Source: Rhizomucor pusillus (taxonomy: Eukaryota; Mucoromycota; Mucoromycetes; Mucorales; Lichtheimiaceae). From it: 64,000 bases of DNA. A program made the translations under genes and the position numbers. The number at the start of each line of letters is the position of its first letter. The first letter of the stretch is position 1. This document shows positions 46,670 to 57,763 of the stretch, one piece after another. The notes beneath the pieces were generated by a model that was not told the DNA's origin, did no database searches, and saw only the letters and a list, made by a program, of their open reading frames with translations. The stretch covers positions 62,001-126,000 of the forward strand of contig FWWN02000656.1 of the NCBI GenBank assembly GCA_900175165.2, given 5' to 3'.

Positions 46670-48388
46670 TTAGTCGTCGTTATCGAAAACAATCTTTGTC
46701 GCCTTGGGTGCATGTTCGGTATCTTTGAAGAAGGCGCCGTAAGCGCTGTGGGTCTTCTTTTTGACAGATGTTCCAAATTTGAGGAGTCCATCAGGGACAG
46801 GCATGTTTGCTTGTTTGAGTACATTTACGAGCTCGCCAGAGTGAGCTTTATCCTGTACTGTGAAGAAAGTGTAAGCGGTACCCTTCTTGCCACCACGGCC
46901 AGTACGACCAATACGGTGGATGTAAGCTTCAATGGTAAGAGGAAAGGTAACGTTGATCACGTATTCAACATCAGGGATATCCAAACCACGAGCAGCCACG
47001 TCTGTTGCGACCATCAACGGGTGAGAGCCAGACTTGAATTGGTTCAAAGCGGCCGTGCGCTGCTGCTGACTCTTGTCGCCGTGGATACCGATGACCTTGT
47101 AACCATTTCTAAGCAACTGTTCTTCAATACGCACCGCTTCCTTTTTGTACAAGGCAAAAATCAACACACGATTGCTTCGGCTGGCATGGATTTTTTTCAA
47201 CAAGTCCATCAATTTTCTAGTCTTGCTTCGTGGATCATCCAAGACTTCAACAATCTGCTTGACGTTTTGCGATGCGGCGAGTTCGTCCGAACCGATAGTG
47301 ACTCGAATAGGGTTCTTGAGGAAATCAGCAGCAAGTTTACGGACACTAGCAGGCCAGGTGGCAGAGAACATGAGAGTCTGGCGGCTGGAAGGCGTTTGTT
47401 CAATAATCTTGCGTATATCTCGTTCGAAACCATCATCCAACATGCGATCAGCTTCGTCCAAGACCAAGAATGAAATCTCACTCAAGTCGCAAGCACCATC
47501 ATCAATCAAATCCATCAGACGTCCAGGTGTGGCTACAACGATGTCGACACCTCTCTTGAGAGCCTCGACTTGAGGATCCTTTGGAACGCCACCGTAAAGG
47601 CAGATTGTAGAGATACCCATAGCTTTACCGGCGGCACTAGCTTGCTCATCACTTTGCATAGCAAGTTCACGGGTGGGAGAGAGGACAAGCATGGTTGGCT
47701 TCTTGCTCTTGGCACCACCCTTGAGCTGTGATGAGATGTGTACAAGACCAGGAACAGTGAATGCATACGTTTTGCCGGAACCAGTCTCGGCAATACCGAC
47801 AATATCGCGACCAGAGAGTGAAATCGGCCATGTAACTGCCTGGATGGGTGTAGGGTTTGCGAACTTTGCGAATACGTTGAGAAGCGATTCGGGCAAGTTC
47901 GTCTGCGAAAACTCGAGAATAGGTCGAAGCTTCAAGTCACCGTGAATATCGACCTCGTTTTTCTTCAAATACTCATCAATTGTACTTTGTGGCAAGGCTG
48001 TCAATGAAGGATGCTCCTTGTAGATATAGCTGGCTAACTGATCAATCTCCATATTCTGCTCAGAAGCTGCTGCTACTGTTGTTGCTGCTTCTTCATGGTT
48101 TCTTTTCTTTTCTTTCTTCTCTTTTTTAGATTTCTTCTTCTCTTTGTGATCGCCTCCGTGTTCCTTTTTATGCTTTTTGCTGTGTTTCTTTTCATCCTTA
48201 ACTTTCTTGTTTTCCGTCTTTTCGGACTTGTGTGTTTTGCTCTTCTTTTTGCTCACTTCAGACCCGGAAGTTCCTTCTTCAGTTCGCTTTCTCTTTTCAG
48301 CCTGTAGATTTGAATGTTAGAGATTCCTGTCGCTTAACATTTATTTGTATATAACATTACAAACCTTTTCAACTCGGGTCGGTGACAT
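46670..48388 (-). CDS. DBP3: DEAD-box RNA helicase Dbp3
   Basis: This is an ATP-dependent RNA helicase for large-subunit pre-rRNA processing in the nucleolus. A tiny first exon (MSPTRVEK, from 48388) splices (gtttgt...ctacag) to AEKRKRTEEG and a Lys-rich, nucleolar-type N-terminus. The helicase core is complete: Q motif NPTPIQAVTWP, motif I AETGSGKT, Ia PTRELA, II VLDEADRML, III SAT, IV VLIFALYKKEA, V ATDVAARGLDIP and VI HRIGRTGRGG. The C-terminus HSAYGAFFKDTEH followed by ATKIVFDNDD is specific to Dbp3. About 544 residues, normal. It lies 170 bases downstream of DTWD1 on the same strand. Confidence 0.93.
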
Positions 48389-48559
48389 TGTGTGCGGAAT
48401 AAAACGAAGCAAGGCACAGACACTTTTTTGTCTTGATAATTGAGGCTTTGCTGATAAGTGGTCACAAATCTGCATTGACGAATGATTTTGAGGCTTATAA
48501 GAATGTCGTCTCCAGATCTGACCACTCGCATGACAGCCAGTTATTGATACGTATGCCAT

Positions 48560-49486
48560 TCAAGATTCAGCTTTATTTTGATTTTGTTCATTCTCATTCT
48601 CATTATCATCATATTGGATATAATCTTGTCGATGCCTGTGCGTGAATTTCTTGTCAGGTTTTTGACGATAGGTATCCTGAATAAGATTGTAAAAGAATCG
48701 ATAGTAGAAGAGTAAATTGTCGTAGCGTCCATCTTCGTATCCTCCTTCAAATGTTTCCGCATATTCCCGGTAGAGATAATAAATGGCTTCAATCGTTGCT
48801 AAATGGTTCTCGCTCTTTTGCTGATATCTCCAAAAGTTAGTCTTGCGAGCTTGGATAGTGACCTTTTGCAAATTCTGCAACGCAGGTGTCTCGCGCACAA
48901 TCCTTGACGCTTGTTTCCAGGTACCATCTATAACAATGATGCGGTCAAACGAATCTCTCGGAATCTCCTCCAGTCGCTTTGCGTCAGGTCCAGGGAACAA
49001 AAGCAGCGACCCTTCGAATAAGTGATTTTCCTCTGATGCCTCTGTCCAGTTGTAAATATCCACATCATCTTCTGCAATGACCCGAGCATGTATGGCTGTT
49101 GATTTGCCGTCCAATTCCATTTCGTGCTTTATGCTATTATAAAACATCATCGTCAGCAATATGCAACATTTATCCCGCAAGTTGATCACTTACATGTCAA
49201 GATGGACCGGAAGTTTGATATATGGAACCTTGGATCGTTCCATACCAACAACTCCAAAACATCGATAACAAAAATACTTCACAGACTTTTTGCACTTTGA
49301 GCACAACGTGCGCTCTTTGACCGTATGCAAGATACTGTCGTCGTTGATCTTTAGATCTTGAAATGGATTGGTCCGTGTCCGCTTCGGTTCCGGCTGTATG
49401 TTTCCGTTGTTAGCTCGTTTCTTGTTCCCGTCATGCTGTTCGGGATCGGCGCCGGTAGCTATTGGTTCCTTTTCAGCTGGTGTCAT
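48560..49486 (-). CDS. DTW-domain tRNA aminocarboxypropyltransferase (DTWD1-like)
   Basis: The enzyme adds a 3-amino-3-carboxypropyl group from S-adenosylmethionine to tRNA uridine (acp3U), by homology to human DTWD1. Exons join as PVHLD|IIKHEMELDGKS (intron gtaagt...taatag near 49191-49132). A zinc-ribbon-like start (LCSKCKKSVKYFCYRCF) precedes the catalytic region with LFPGPDAKRLEE and the DTW-type motif IIVIDGTWKQASRI. It ends with NLLFYYRFFYNLIQDTYRQK and an acidic Asn-rich tail. Length about 290 residues. It is divergently transcribed from the SDH4 gene, with 109 bases between ATGs. Confidence 0.9.
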
Positions 49487-49595
49487 TTAGAGAGAAACAG
49501 AGAATTGAAAGAAACGAGAGGAGAATGTGCGGGGTGTCGGAGGAGGAGCAGAGGCTTGTTTTCCTTAGTTTCATATCTTTCCCCTCAAACTCGAC

Positions 49596-50135
49596 ATGGC
49601 GATTCAGTTACTGCAGCGATCCCGGCCAGTCCTTGCACGATCTAGCTTCCTGATCACAAAACGACATACGAGTGAGCAACATATAATAGTTGGGCAGGTT
49701 ATTTTGAGTAGTGCTCACTAAGTTATTCTGACAGCTGGAGCGGCAGCGGCTATCGCCGACCCATTGAAGAAAGAACCTGCAGTCAAATCGGTGGAAGAAG
49801 AGAACAAGGAACAGGGATATACACATGGAGCATATCACTGGACGATGGAAAGAGCATCCGCAATAGCGTTAATACCGCTCATCAGCACCCAGTTCATTTA
49901 CGGCGCACATCCAATCTGTGACGGACTTTTGGGCGTCGTGCTGCCTTATCACATCTACCTCGGTTTCGACTCTTGCATTACCGACTATATACCAAAGCGA
50001 GTATATCCACGAATGCATCGTGTCGCAAATTGGACCTTGATGGGCACAACCGGTCTTGTCATGTGGGGATGCTTCGAATTCAATACAAACGACGTCGGTT
50101 TAACTGAAGCCATCCAACGCATCTGGACAGCATAG
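49596..50135 (+). CDS. SDH4: succinate dehydrogenase membrane anchor subunit 4 (CybS)
   Basis: This is the small membrane anchor of mitochondrial complex II, which with Sdh3 binds ubiquinone and heme b. Exon 1 (49596 to about 49669) encodes a presequence (MAIQLLQRSRPVLARSS) and splices (gtgagc...ctgacag) to TGAAAAIADPLKKEP. Three hydrophobic helices follow: ASAIALIPLIST, GLLGVVLPYHIYLG and TLMGTTGLVMWGCF. The HIYLGFDSCITDYIPKR motif holds the heme-region His and the Asp-Tyr pair conserved at the quinone site. About 158 residues. The promoter is shared with DTWD1. Confidence 0.92.
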
Positions 50136-50775
50136 AGAGATCGATCAGTTTATTCAATTTATCGCAAACAATTTATAGATACTTTCAGAGAAGAAGATGA
50201 AAAATGTACAGATTAATAGCAAAGAAGCATGGGTCTCGCCGCAGTTTCTGATGAAAACGAACAACATACTCTGGCTTAATCAAAATCATTTTATTTACAC
50301 AATTCACTCTATGTGCTTTTAAATATGGGTGACGTTCAGTTCATGTTGAGCAATAACAACGGCAACTATATCTCTATGAACCACTGTGAGGGGCTCAAAA
50401 GACGGTATAAATTATATCTTACCTCATAGTATCTGTCATGCTTGTGATCGGCTGACAGATACTACTCAAAAATTCAAAATGTCAAAAATCCGACTTGTTG
50501 GATGTCTTGTATGCGCTGGGTGCGTGCTTTGACCAACTTGGTAAGGTTCCACCAAATACCACCCTTCTACTCCAATTGCAACAGCCCGTAGGAGGGGTAA
50601 TAGGAACCACCGGCCTCTGCGGGCATTTTAGACCTGGAAAAGGGTAATATAAACTGATAAGTCATTTGGTGGATGAATTTATTACGCGCTAGGCGATCGA
50701 AAAGCGAGAATAAATGAGTTGGAGAAATTCAACGCTTGGGAAGATAGAATTATTCTGTGAAAAGAATGTATATTT
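50136..50775. other. convergent intergenic region with a hairpin
   Basis: This separates the SDH4 and Ede1-like 3' ends. It contains no gene. A perfect 12-base inverted repeat lies at 50427-50464. Confidence 0.5.
50427..50464. repeat. perfect 12-base inverted repeat
   Basis: TAGTATCTGTCA (50427-50438) and TGACAGATACTA (50453-50464) are exact complements with a 14-base loop. It could be a foldback 3'-end structure or a mini-transposon relic. Confidence 0.7.
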
Positions 50776-53602
50776 TTACGAAAAGAACATGTCATCGAAC
50801 GTTGGTTTTTTCTCTTTGCTAGTATTTTGAGAAGAGGAGGAGACATTGAATATATCATCGAAATTACTTGCGGTGCTGGATGGCATCTCTTGCTTTGCAG
50901 GTGCAGGACTTCCAAATAAAGAATTCAATTCATCTTTCAGCGAACCGGTTCCTGATCCTGACGGAGCAGCTGGTGTGCTTGATTCTTCACTTTCCTCAAA
51001 CGCAGATAGATCAAAACCATATTTAGCAACAGACTTGGCCTGCGACGGCGACATGGTAGTTTTCACCGGCTGCTGCTGCTGTTGCTGCTGCTCTTGCTGT
51101 TGATTGCCAAATATAGGTGATCTTGCTAATGAAGGTGAGTTCATGTTCAAAGGAGCAGATTCGGCCGCCGGAGCTGGAGGCTTAGGAGAGGCGGGAGGAT
51201 GTTGGGTGGTACTGGAAGATGAAGGAAACTCTGCGGTTGTCGGGGAGCTGAACTTTTGCTCAACGGTGGAGAGGTCAGGAAACTTGGCTTCAATATCACT
51301 GATGTCTATGTTGGGAGTGGTTGATCTAGCCTGCTTCTCTTCTTGAAGTCGATTCAATGTCATCATAGGAGAAGAAGACGTCGAAGAAGCCTTTCCGTCT
51401 TTGATGCTCGCAAACGGATCATATGTCTTTTTGCTTGGTGATTGCGTATTGGCTGCAACTGAAGCTGAAGAGTTTGAGTTTTGAGCCGAGTCTGGCTGCG
51501 GCGCAGATGCAAATAATTCTGTCGAGGGTGCGCTGGATAATGCAAAAAGATTGGCAACATCAATTTTGGGACTCTGTGCTGTCATGGATGCGATTTCTTC
51601 CTTGACTTGCTGCGTCTCATTCTGTGCACTTTCGGCTCGTTGTTTGAAATGCTTGCCCTCTTGCTTGTACATTTGAAGTTCTCGGATGAGATCCTCCTTT
51701 CTCTTTTTCTCTTGCTGCAGTTCATGCTCAGCATCCTGGGCTGCTTTTTTCAAAGCTTCCAATGCTTCCTTTTCGCGCTGGATCGTCTCTTGTAGTTCTT
51801 TCACAGCTTTTTGCTCGGCTTCTATTTGACTACGTAGCTGATCATTATGTTGTATTTGTGCTCGGGTATCGGCTCGTATGGATGACAAGTTATTTTCCAG
51901 TTCTGTACGCTGCAACCCAAGGTGCTGCCCTGCTGCAAATGGTATTTGTCCCGTTGGTTGCTGCATAATAGATTGTCCTGTTGGCTGTTGTGGGATAGGT
52001 TGCTGTTGTTGTTGCGGTTGTACAGCTGCTGAAGAGTCACCGAGACCCAGCAAGTCCATCTCATTAGAAGCTTGCTGCATGCCAGAAGCTTGAGGTGCTA
52101 TCCCTGCATCTGAGCTTGCTAAGTGAGCAACTATTCCAATACATGTCATTCCAATGATTCGGACTCACCGATATTAATATTGGTCAGCATATTAGGTATT
52201 TGTTCGCCTGCTAAACGTCTATCAATCAAATGCATAGCTACTGCAAATTGCTGCAAATCCAGGTGACCGGCCTGCTTGGTGTCAGCAAGATCCCAGATGC
52301 GTGCCAGCTCGCTGGACGGTAATTTCGAGTGACCAAAAAAGTGCACTGCATCGGACCCTGTCAAATTCAGATTTAGTGGATGACACGCAGCTTTTAAAAC
52401 TTGATTCAACTTACCCGATATTACACCGGTTTGATTGGTATCTAGTTTCTCAAAAAAGGATCTGTATTTTGCAAATTCATCGCGGGATATAGATATTTCG
52501 CTTCCATTCGGCATCGGTAAACGAGTGTTAGATAGTGTCGATGGTGTTCCAGTAGCGTGCCGTCTGAGTGTAGGAGATGCTGATAACTTTGACAAATTTG
52601 GTGACATGGCTCGTTCTGAAGCGGCGGCAGCGTAAATAGATGCTGACAACGAAGTTGGTAAAGGATATCCAGATATAACTCGATTAATATAATGCATTGC
52701 AATTATAAATTCAGTCTGATTCAAAGTTCCTGATTTGCGTGTATCGGCAAGTGTCCAAATCTGATGAAGTATGGAAGGCGCCAAATTGGACCGTAGAAAC
52801 ACTGTTTTTGCCTTTTCACCTAGCACCATACATCAGACTTGTATGTTTCAGCCTTTCGAAGACATCCTATATGCCAACCTGTCAAGATTCCATCTACAGG
52901 ACCTGCAGATTGAAAAACTGCAATGTATTTGGAACGTTCATCTGGATTTATCGTATCGCTTCCCCCCGCAGATCCCGTAGCTGATAAGCTAGGACTTGAC
53001 GGTGTGGTCGTTCGAGCTGGTGTTGCTGGCGGTCGAAAATGGACATTCTCAAACTGGGGAGGTGGTACTAGAAAGTTCTAGGATAAGGCACGACTAATCC
53101 CAAAGTTGGTTATTTTTCTCACTAACCTGCTGTCGTTAGCACAGGACTAGCTGGCATAATTCCATGCTGAGCACAGGCTATCAATTTCAGAGCTATGCTA
53201 AATTCTCTGTCTGTCAAGAAGCCTCGCTTGTCTTGATCGGCCACCTCCCAAATCTTGACAAAGTCAAGTTAGCAGCAAGATCTTCAAAGGTCAATCACCC
53301 GAAGCTCACTTCATTTAAAATCTTTTGTGGTATGTCAGCTTTCTTGAAGAAGGCCAAGGCCTCGTCTTTTAGGAGAATGCCTTTACGCTCGGCATCTGCC
53401 GCCCTGAACAGCTCTGCGTAAGTTCCTCTTTCCTCGGCAGCAAGAGATTGCTTCCAAGCCTCTAGAGACACGATGGTATTTGAGTGACAGACGAAGAATG
53501 AGTAGAATCCCAGAGACTAAATTACCAGAAGGACCAGATTGCATGACTTGATGGTGTAGTTGTCTGCCAAAAAGATGGAGGAGGCGCTTGTTGCTCCGCC
53601 AT
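50776..53602 (-). CDS. EH-domain endocytic scaffold, Ede1/Eps15-like
   Basis: This is an endocytic-site scaffold with three EH domains followed by coiled coil, the order of yeast Ede1 and animal Eps15. EH1 includes AFFKKADIPQKI and WEVADQDKRGFLTDREFSIA. EH2 has FLRSNLAPSILHQIWTLADT and TLNQTEFIIAMHYI. EH3 has SKLPSSELARIWDLADT and HLDLQQFAVAMHLIDRR. These carry the EF-hand-like loops and the Trp pocket that binds NPF peptides. A Gln/Pro linker, a long coiled coil (about 51880-51600) and a Ser/Ala/Pro-rich tail with DPFASIKDG and DDIFNVSSS complete it. The start at 53602 gives MAEQQAPPPSFWQTTT; the first splice join is not fully resolved. A C-terminal UBA domain, present in Ede1, is not seen. 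Confidence 0.85.
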
Positions 53603-53823
53603 GTCTTATGCAAAAATTCGGGTTAAGCATGAACGTCCGATCAGCGATCGCTGTTTGCTTTGATATACTGTGGCCCAAGACTTAAGTCCATGCATCATCC
53701 CACGCAGTATCTTAAACGTCATGATTATTCTGTCTAATTCCTCCTGCTTGAAACCAGTTTGATTGGAACGCCTGTTTGAGTGGCGTTTGAAAATCAACAA
53801 CCTTGTGTCGAAACTTCCAAGTC

Positions 53824-55083
53824 ATGGATCGCTTTTTCTCCTTTCTTGATCCCACATTTTCATATTCCTCAATGGCACGAATGGAAACTTTGCAAAAAAT
53901 AGCCAACGTGCTAGTCTACGTTTACCTGTTAACGACCACCGGTTATACGGTGTTCGCAAAAGGCCGCATAGCGGATATCTTCCATGGATATCAGACGTAA
54001 GTCTACAGCTAAGAATGGTACAGAAGGAAAGCGATTACTGACATAGGGTGACAATTCAGATACTTTGACCCAGGCAAATACTGTGTATTTTCATCAATGA
54101 TGGGCTTATATTTACTTGTAGATATCCTGCACGATTTAGCAACGTGGGTATTTCTACTTTGGTCGCTTATCCACCTTCTGCTTGCTGGTTTCGTCATCTA
54201 TCAATGGTCAGAAGCTGCAAACGAAGCCGCTATGCAAGGAGTCGGTTGGCAATTTATCATTTCTGCTCTGTTAAACTCCCTTTGGTTCGCGTTATTGGTA
54301 AAGCTATCGTGATGCAAATAATGCATTATTGACGTAGCATGCACGATTAACCACGTGAAAATATGCAGGAAAATCACAGACCCATCTTGGCATTTTTTGT
54401 CAGTTTGCTGCTCGTCGGCTCTGTTTCTGTTATCTACTGCAAGTATTTAGACTTTTTATATACGAGGCTTTTCCTCCTAACATCGATGCTTTCCTGTAGA
54501 CAATCTGGAAGCTAATCATCCTACGCAAACATGGCTTGATAAATTGTTTCTCCATGCACCGTTCTCTCTTTGGCATGGCTTCACCGTATTTCTAGCGGTA
54601 GTTAACGGCTTTGTCGCGTTTACAAAAGTCAAGAAGAATGCTGATGGGGATATCATATCTCCTGACTTGCTGCATTTGATCCTCGTTTACGCGGCGCTGA
54701 TCTTTCTTGCTCTCACAGCCATCGGATATGTCCAGTATAAGCATGAGAAAGGAGACTTGACTTCTGCGTGGGCGATTGCATTTGGTCTCTGGGCCGTCTT
54801 TGCCAAAGTAAGCAAGATCATCCATTCTACTTAGAGATATATGGAACAATAGCACTGACATGGTTTTGCAGCAAACAGATCCATTGATTCATTGGCCAAC
54901 TTTGGCAGCTGCCCTTCTGACAACGCTCTGGCCAGCCAAGGTAAGAAGAGCAATTAACGTTGGCGTTGATGGAATCGCTTATTTTATGAACTTTTCATTC
55001 TATTGCTGCTGTAGCCTTATCTTTACAGCATGATGGGAATAAGCACCAGGTCTTCGGAGAGTGCCCCTCTGCTATCTACTTAG
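53824..55083 (+). CDS. multi-pass membrane protein, TspO-like layout
   Basis: About six exons encode a protein of roughly 300 residues with seven or eight hydrophobic helices. Exon 1 gives MDRFFSFLDPTFSYSS and one helix. Exon 2 joins as GYQT|YFDPGKYCVFSSM. Later parts include WVFLLWSLIHLLLAGFVIYQ, FLHAPFSLWHGFTVFLAVVN, YAALIFLALTAIGY and KGDLTSAWAIAFGLWAVFAK|QTDPLIHWP. The H-PFS-HG and W-I/L patterns recall fungal TspO/MBR-related membrane proteins, but this is family-level resemblance only. The tail SSESAPLLST contains an acidic dileucine motif, as used for vacuolar sorting. The join around 54440-54500 does not keep frame in my reading, so an exon edge or a base there is wrong. Function unknown. 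Confidence 0.6.
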
Positions 55084-55735
55084 GCAACGTGAAATGTCTC
55101 AATAAATGCAACTCTTGCTCTATAGCTTTGTAGTAATTTTGAAGCAATAAACTAGCATTCGCTTGAAAATTTCTCGACAGAGCTGTAAATATATTTGATC
55201 TTTGATTATGCATTAGATGCGTGCAAACAATTTTTTCCAAAAGCAATGTCGCGTTTTGTGAAATTTTATAATACATTTATATACCAAAACGACAAATTGC
55301 AGCGACATTAATTTTTACAAAAAGGTGTATAATGCTTTTTGCTCTCTGTCCATCAAATTTAATCCAATAACCGCAGGAAAGGCAAACATTTGAGACACCT
55401 AATTCCGTATTACCTAGAAAGTAACCAAACTATATGCCTCGATCCTTGCTGCACCTATAGACATACAGCATATCAAGCTGGAGATGCTTTAAACTGCTCA
55501 TTTCATGGATCAGTTAGTTTGGAGACAGTCAAGTTTCTTTTTCGAACGAGTGGCATCCATTGACATGCTGTCTGCACAGCAGCCCACGTCTTTGGAAGGC
55601 CACACTTGAGCTATGCCCCAGACAATAGAATAACTGATTGTCGCGCTCCAAATTCTACAGTGCAGCGATTCAACGTCAGATTTTGCAATCCCAAATTTGC
55701 CAATTTCCAGCACATCCCCTTTTCCCTCTCCACAC
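55084..55735. other. AT-rich intergenic region
   Basis: About 650 bases without a gene, between two plus-strand genes. It should hold the terminator of the membrane-protein gene and the promoter of the nucleoporin gene. Confidence 0.4.
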
Positions 55736-57675
55736 ATGGCATTCAACTTTGGTTCCAGTATGAGCCAACCAGCATCAGGGTTCGGTTCTACAGGTCCTAC
55801 AACGCAAAGATCTCTTGCAACTATTACGATCTAACAATACGTGCTTATTCTAGGCTCAACCTTTGGTGCATCGACGCACAGCGCGGCAGGTACGCTGTTT
55901 GGCGCCGGTACTGGACAAAGCAACGCGACCTTTGGCAACACATCGACCACAAACAACACACCGGCTGGTACGTTGTTTGGCTCCGGCTCAGGTAACAAGT
56001 CATGCGTCATCGCACTTGTGGAATCTAGCTTATCGCTTTGCTTATGATAGCAACTGGCGGCGGCTTTGGGTCGACGACGAGCACTGCCGGCGGAACGACG
56101 GGCTTTGGATCAACAGCGGCAACCAGTGCCCCAGGGACAGGCTTCGGCTTTGGAGGAACTAACATTGGTACTGGATTCGGTAATACATCCACCGCATCGA
56201 CCGGTTTCGGTACAAACGCCAATACTGCATTCGGCAAGCCTGCTACCACTGGCTTTGGAGCAACAGGCACCAACACTGGCTTCGGTGCAAATACAAATAC
56301 GGGATTCGGCACAGGCACGAGCACCGTATTCGGTAGCGCCACAGGAACAGGGTTTGGCACTGGAGGAGGATTTGGATTTGGAGGACAACAACAGCAACAG
56401 CAGCAACAACAACAACCATCAATGGGTTCTAGTTTCTCATTCGGTAGCGGATTTGGATCTACAGGCGCAACAAATTCATTATATGGTAAGAGCGCTTAGG
56501 AGACTATATATCCGAGACGATTGCGTTAAGGGCTCACCGGAAATCGTAGGTTCATCACAGCAACAACAAAACGCTCAGCAACAATTGATACCCGACCAAC
56601 AATCCAAAAGACCATGGCAACAGTTTGCTATGTTCAGAGGAAAATGGGATCCTTCTTCATCGTTCTGCGTATTCAAAGTAAGATTGGTCTCATTAAAATA
56701 TTCGGAAACGCGTTATATATGCTAAATACGGATTTATACAGCATTATTTTTACAACGTAGTGGCGCCAACCGAACGACACTTGTACGTGTGTCCACCAAA
56801 CCAGACGGAAGAAGCTTGGCAAGAAGCAATGCGTAGAAGCCCTGATCCCAATACGTACGTGTGTCTGAGCATTGTAGCAGGGCGATCGATTTCCTAACGC
56901 AAACGAAAATTTCAGCATGGTTCCTGTGCTTGCCTTTGGATTTGAAGATAACCTAAAACGCATGAGAGTGCAGGAGCAAGCTAAAGCTGCGCTCCAAGAA
57001 AGATTAGAGGCAAGTTTGACGATTCAAGGTATAGAAATAACTTCCTGATTTCAAATGACTATAGGAAGCAACCCAGCGCTTTTTGGCTGTACAGCAACAA
57101 CATAATTTGAGCACCACAATCCGTCTTGAAGAACAGAAGCGGCAACAAATTAATTTGACACGACGTTTAATAAGAGTAAGGCAACTCGAGTCTATCTCTT
57201 TACAAAGTGTATTTAAATGAACATATCCTTCTAGCTGCTTCGAACCGTACAAATCTTACGATACAAGGGCTTGCCAATTCAAGAAACCGAGGAGAGACTT
57301 ATCCAACAGTTGAAGAATTTATCGATAGCACCAGAAAGTCCTGAACGCTTAGATATGGCTTTGCGAGAGGCATACGCACGTTTGCAGAACTGTAAGCGGG
57401 AGCAAGCCATGGCTGATGAAAACTCTGCAGAAACATGGGTACCAGTCAGTCTGGAAGCTATGAATAATCTTGAAAAGGTAAGACGCCAGAATTCGCATTA
57501 ATCACAGCATAGTAGGATCTTGACCTGCTCTCGATAGATAATCAACGATCGTCAAGAAGAGATTCGCCAGCTCACGGATATTCTTTTGAAGGATTTGGAA
57601 ACATTGGAAACGTACAGAGTCAGTTTGAAAAATCGTAAGAATGTAGAGCGGCCAAACTCTTCATTTATGGCCTGA
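55736..57675 (+). CDS. NUP57: FG nucleoporin Nup57/Nup54
   Basis: This is a central-channel nucleoporin of the Nup62 complex. Exon 1 (MAFNFGSSMSQPASGFGS) is followed by about 200 residues of GFG and LFG repeats (TLFGAGT, GFGSTTST, GFGFGG), which bind transport receptors and make the permeability barrier. After a poly-Gln run (about 56388-56415) comes the structured part: KRPWQQFAMFRGKWDPSS, FKHYFYNVVAPTERHLYVCP, WQEAMRRSPDPNTMVPVLAF and coiled coils (LEEATQRFLAVQQQH, LLRTVQILRYKGLPIQ). It ends EIRQLTDILLKDLETLETYR. The region WQEAMRRSPDP through LRYKG is diagnostic of Nup54/Nup57. About nine short introns. Total near 480 residues. Confidence 0.9.
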
Positions 57676-57763
57676 AATTAAAGAGGGTCCTATCCGACAT
57701 CCAAAAAGTGTAACAATCCTAAGTATACTTTATTTTTTGTTTTTCTTGTATTTGGCAAAGCAT

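Noticed and set aside
46712..47473. 253-codon open frame on plus
   Set aside because: It is antisense to the conserved DBP3 helicase core and has no domain of its own.
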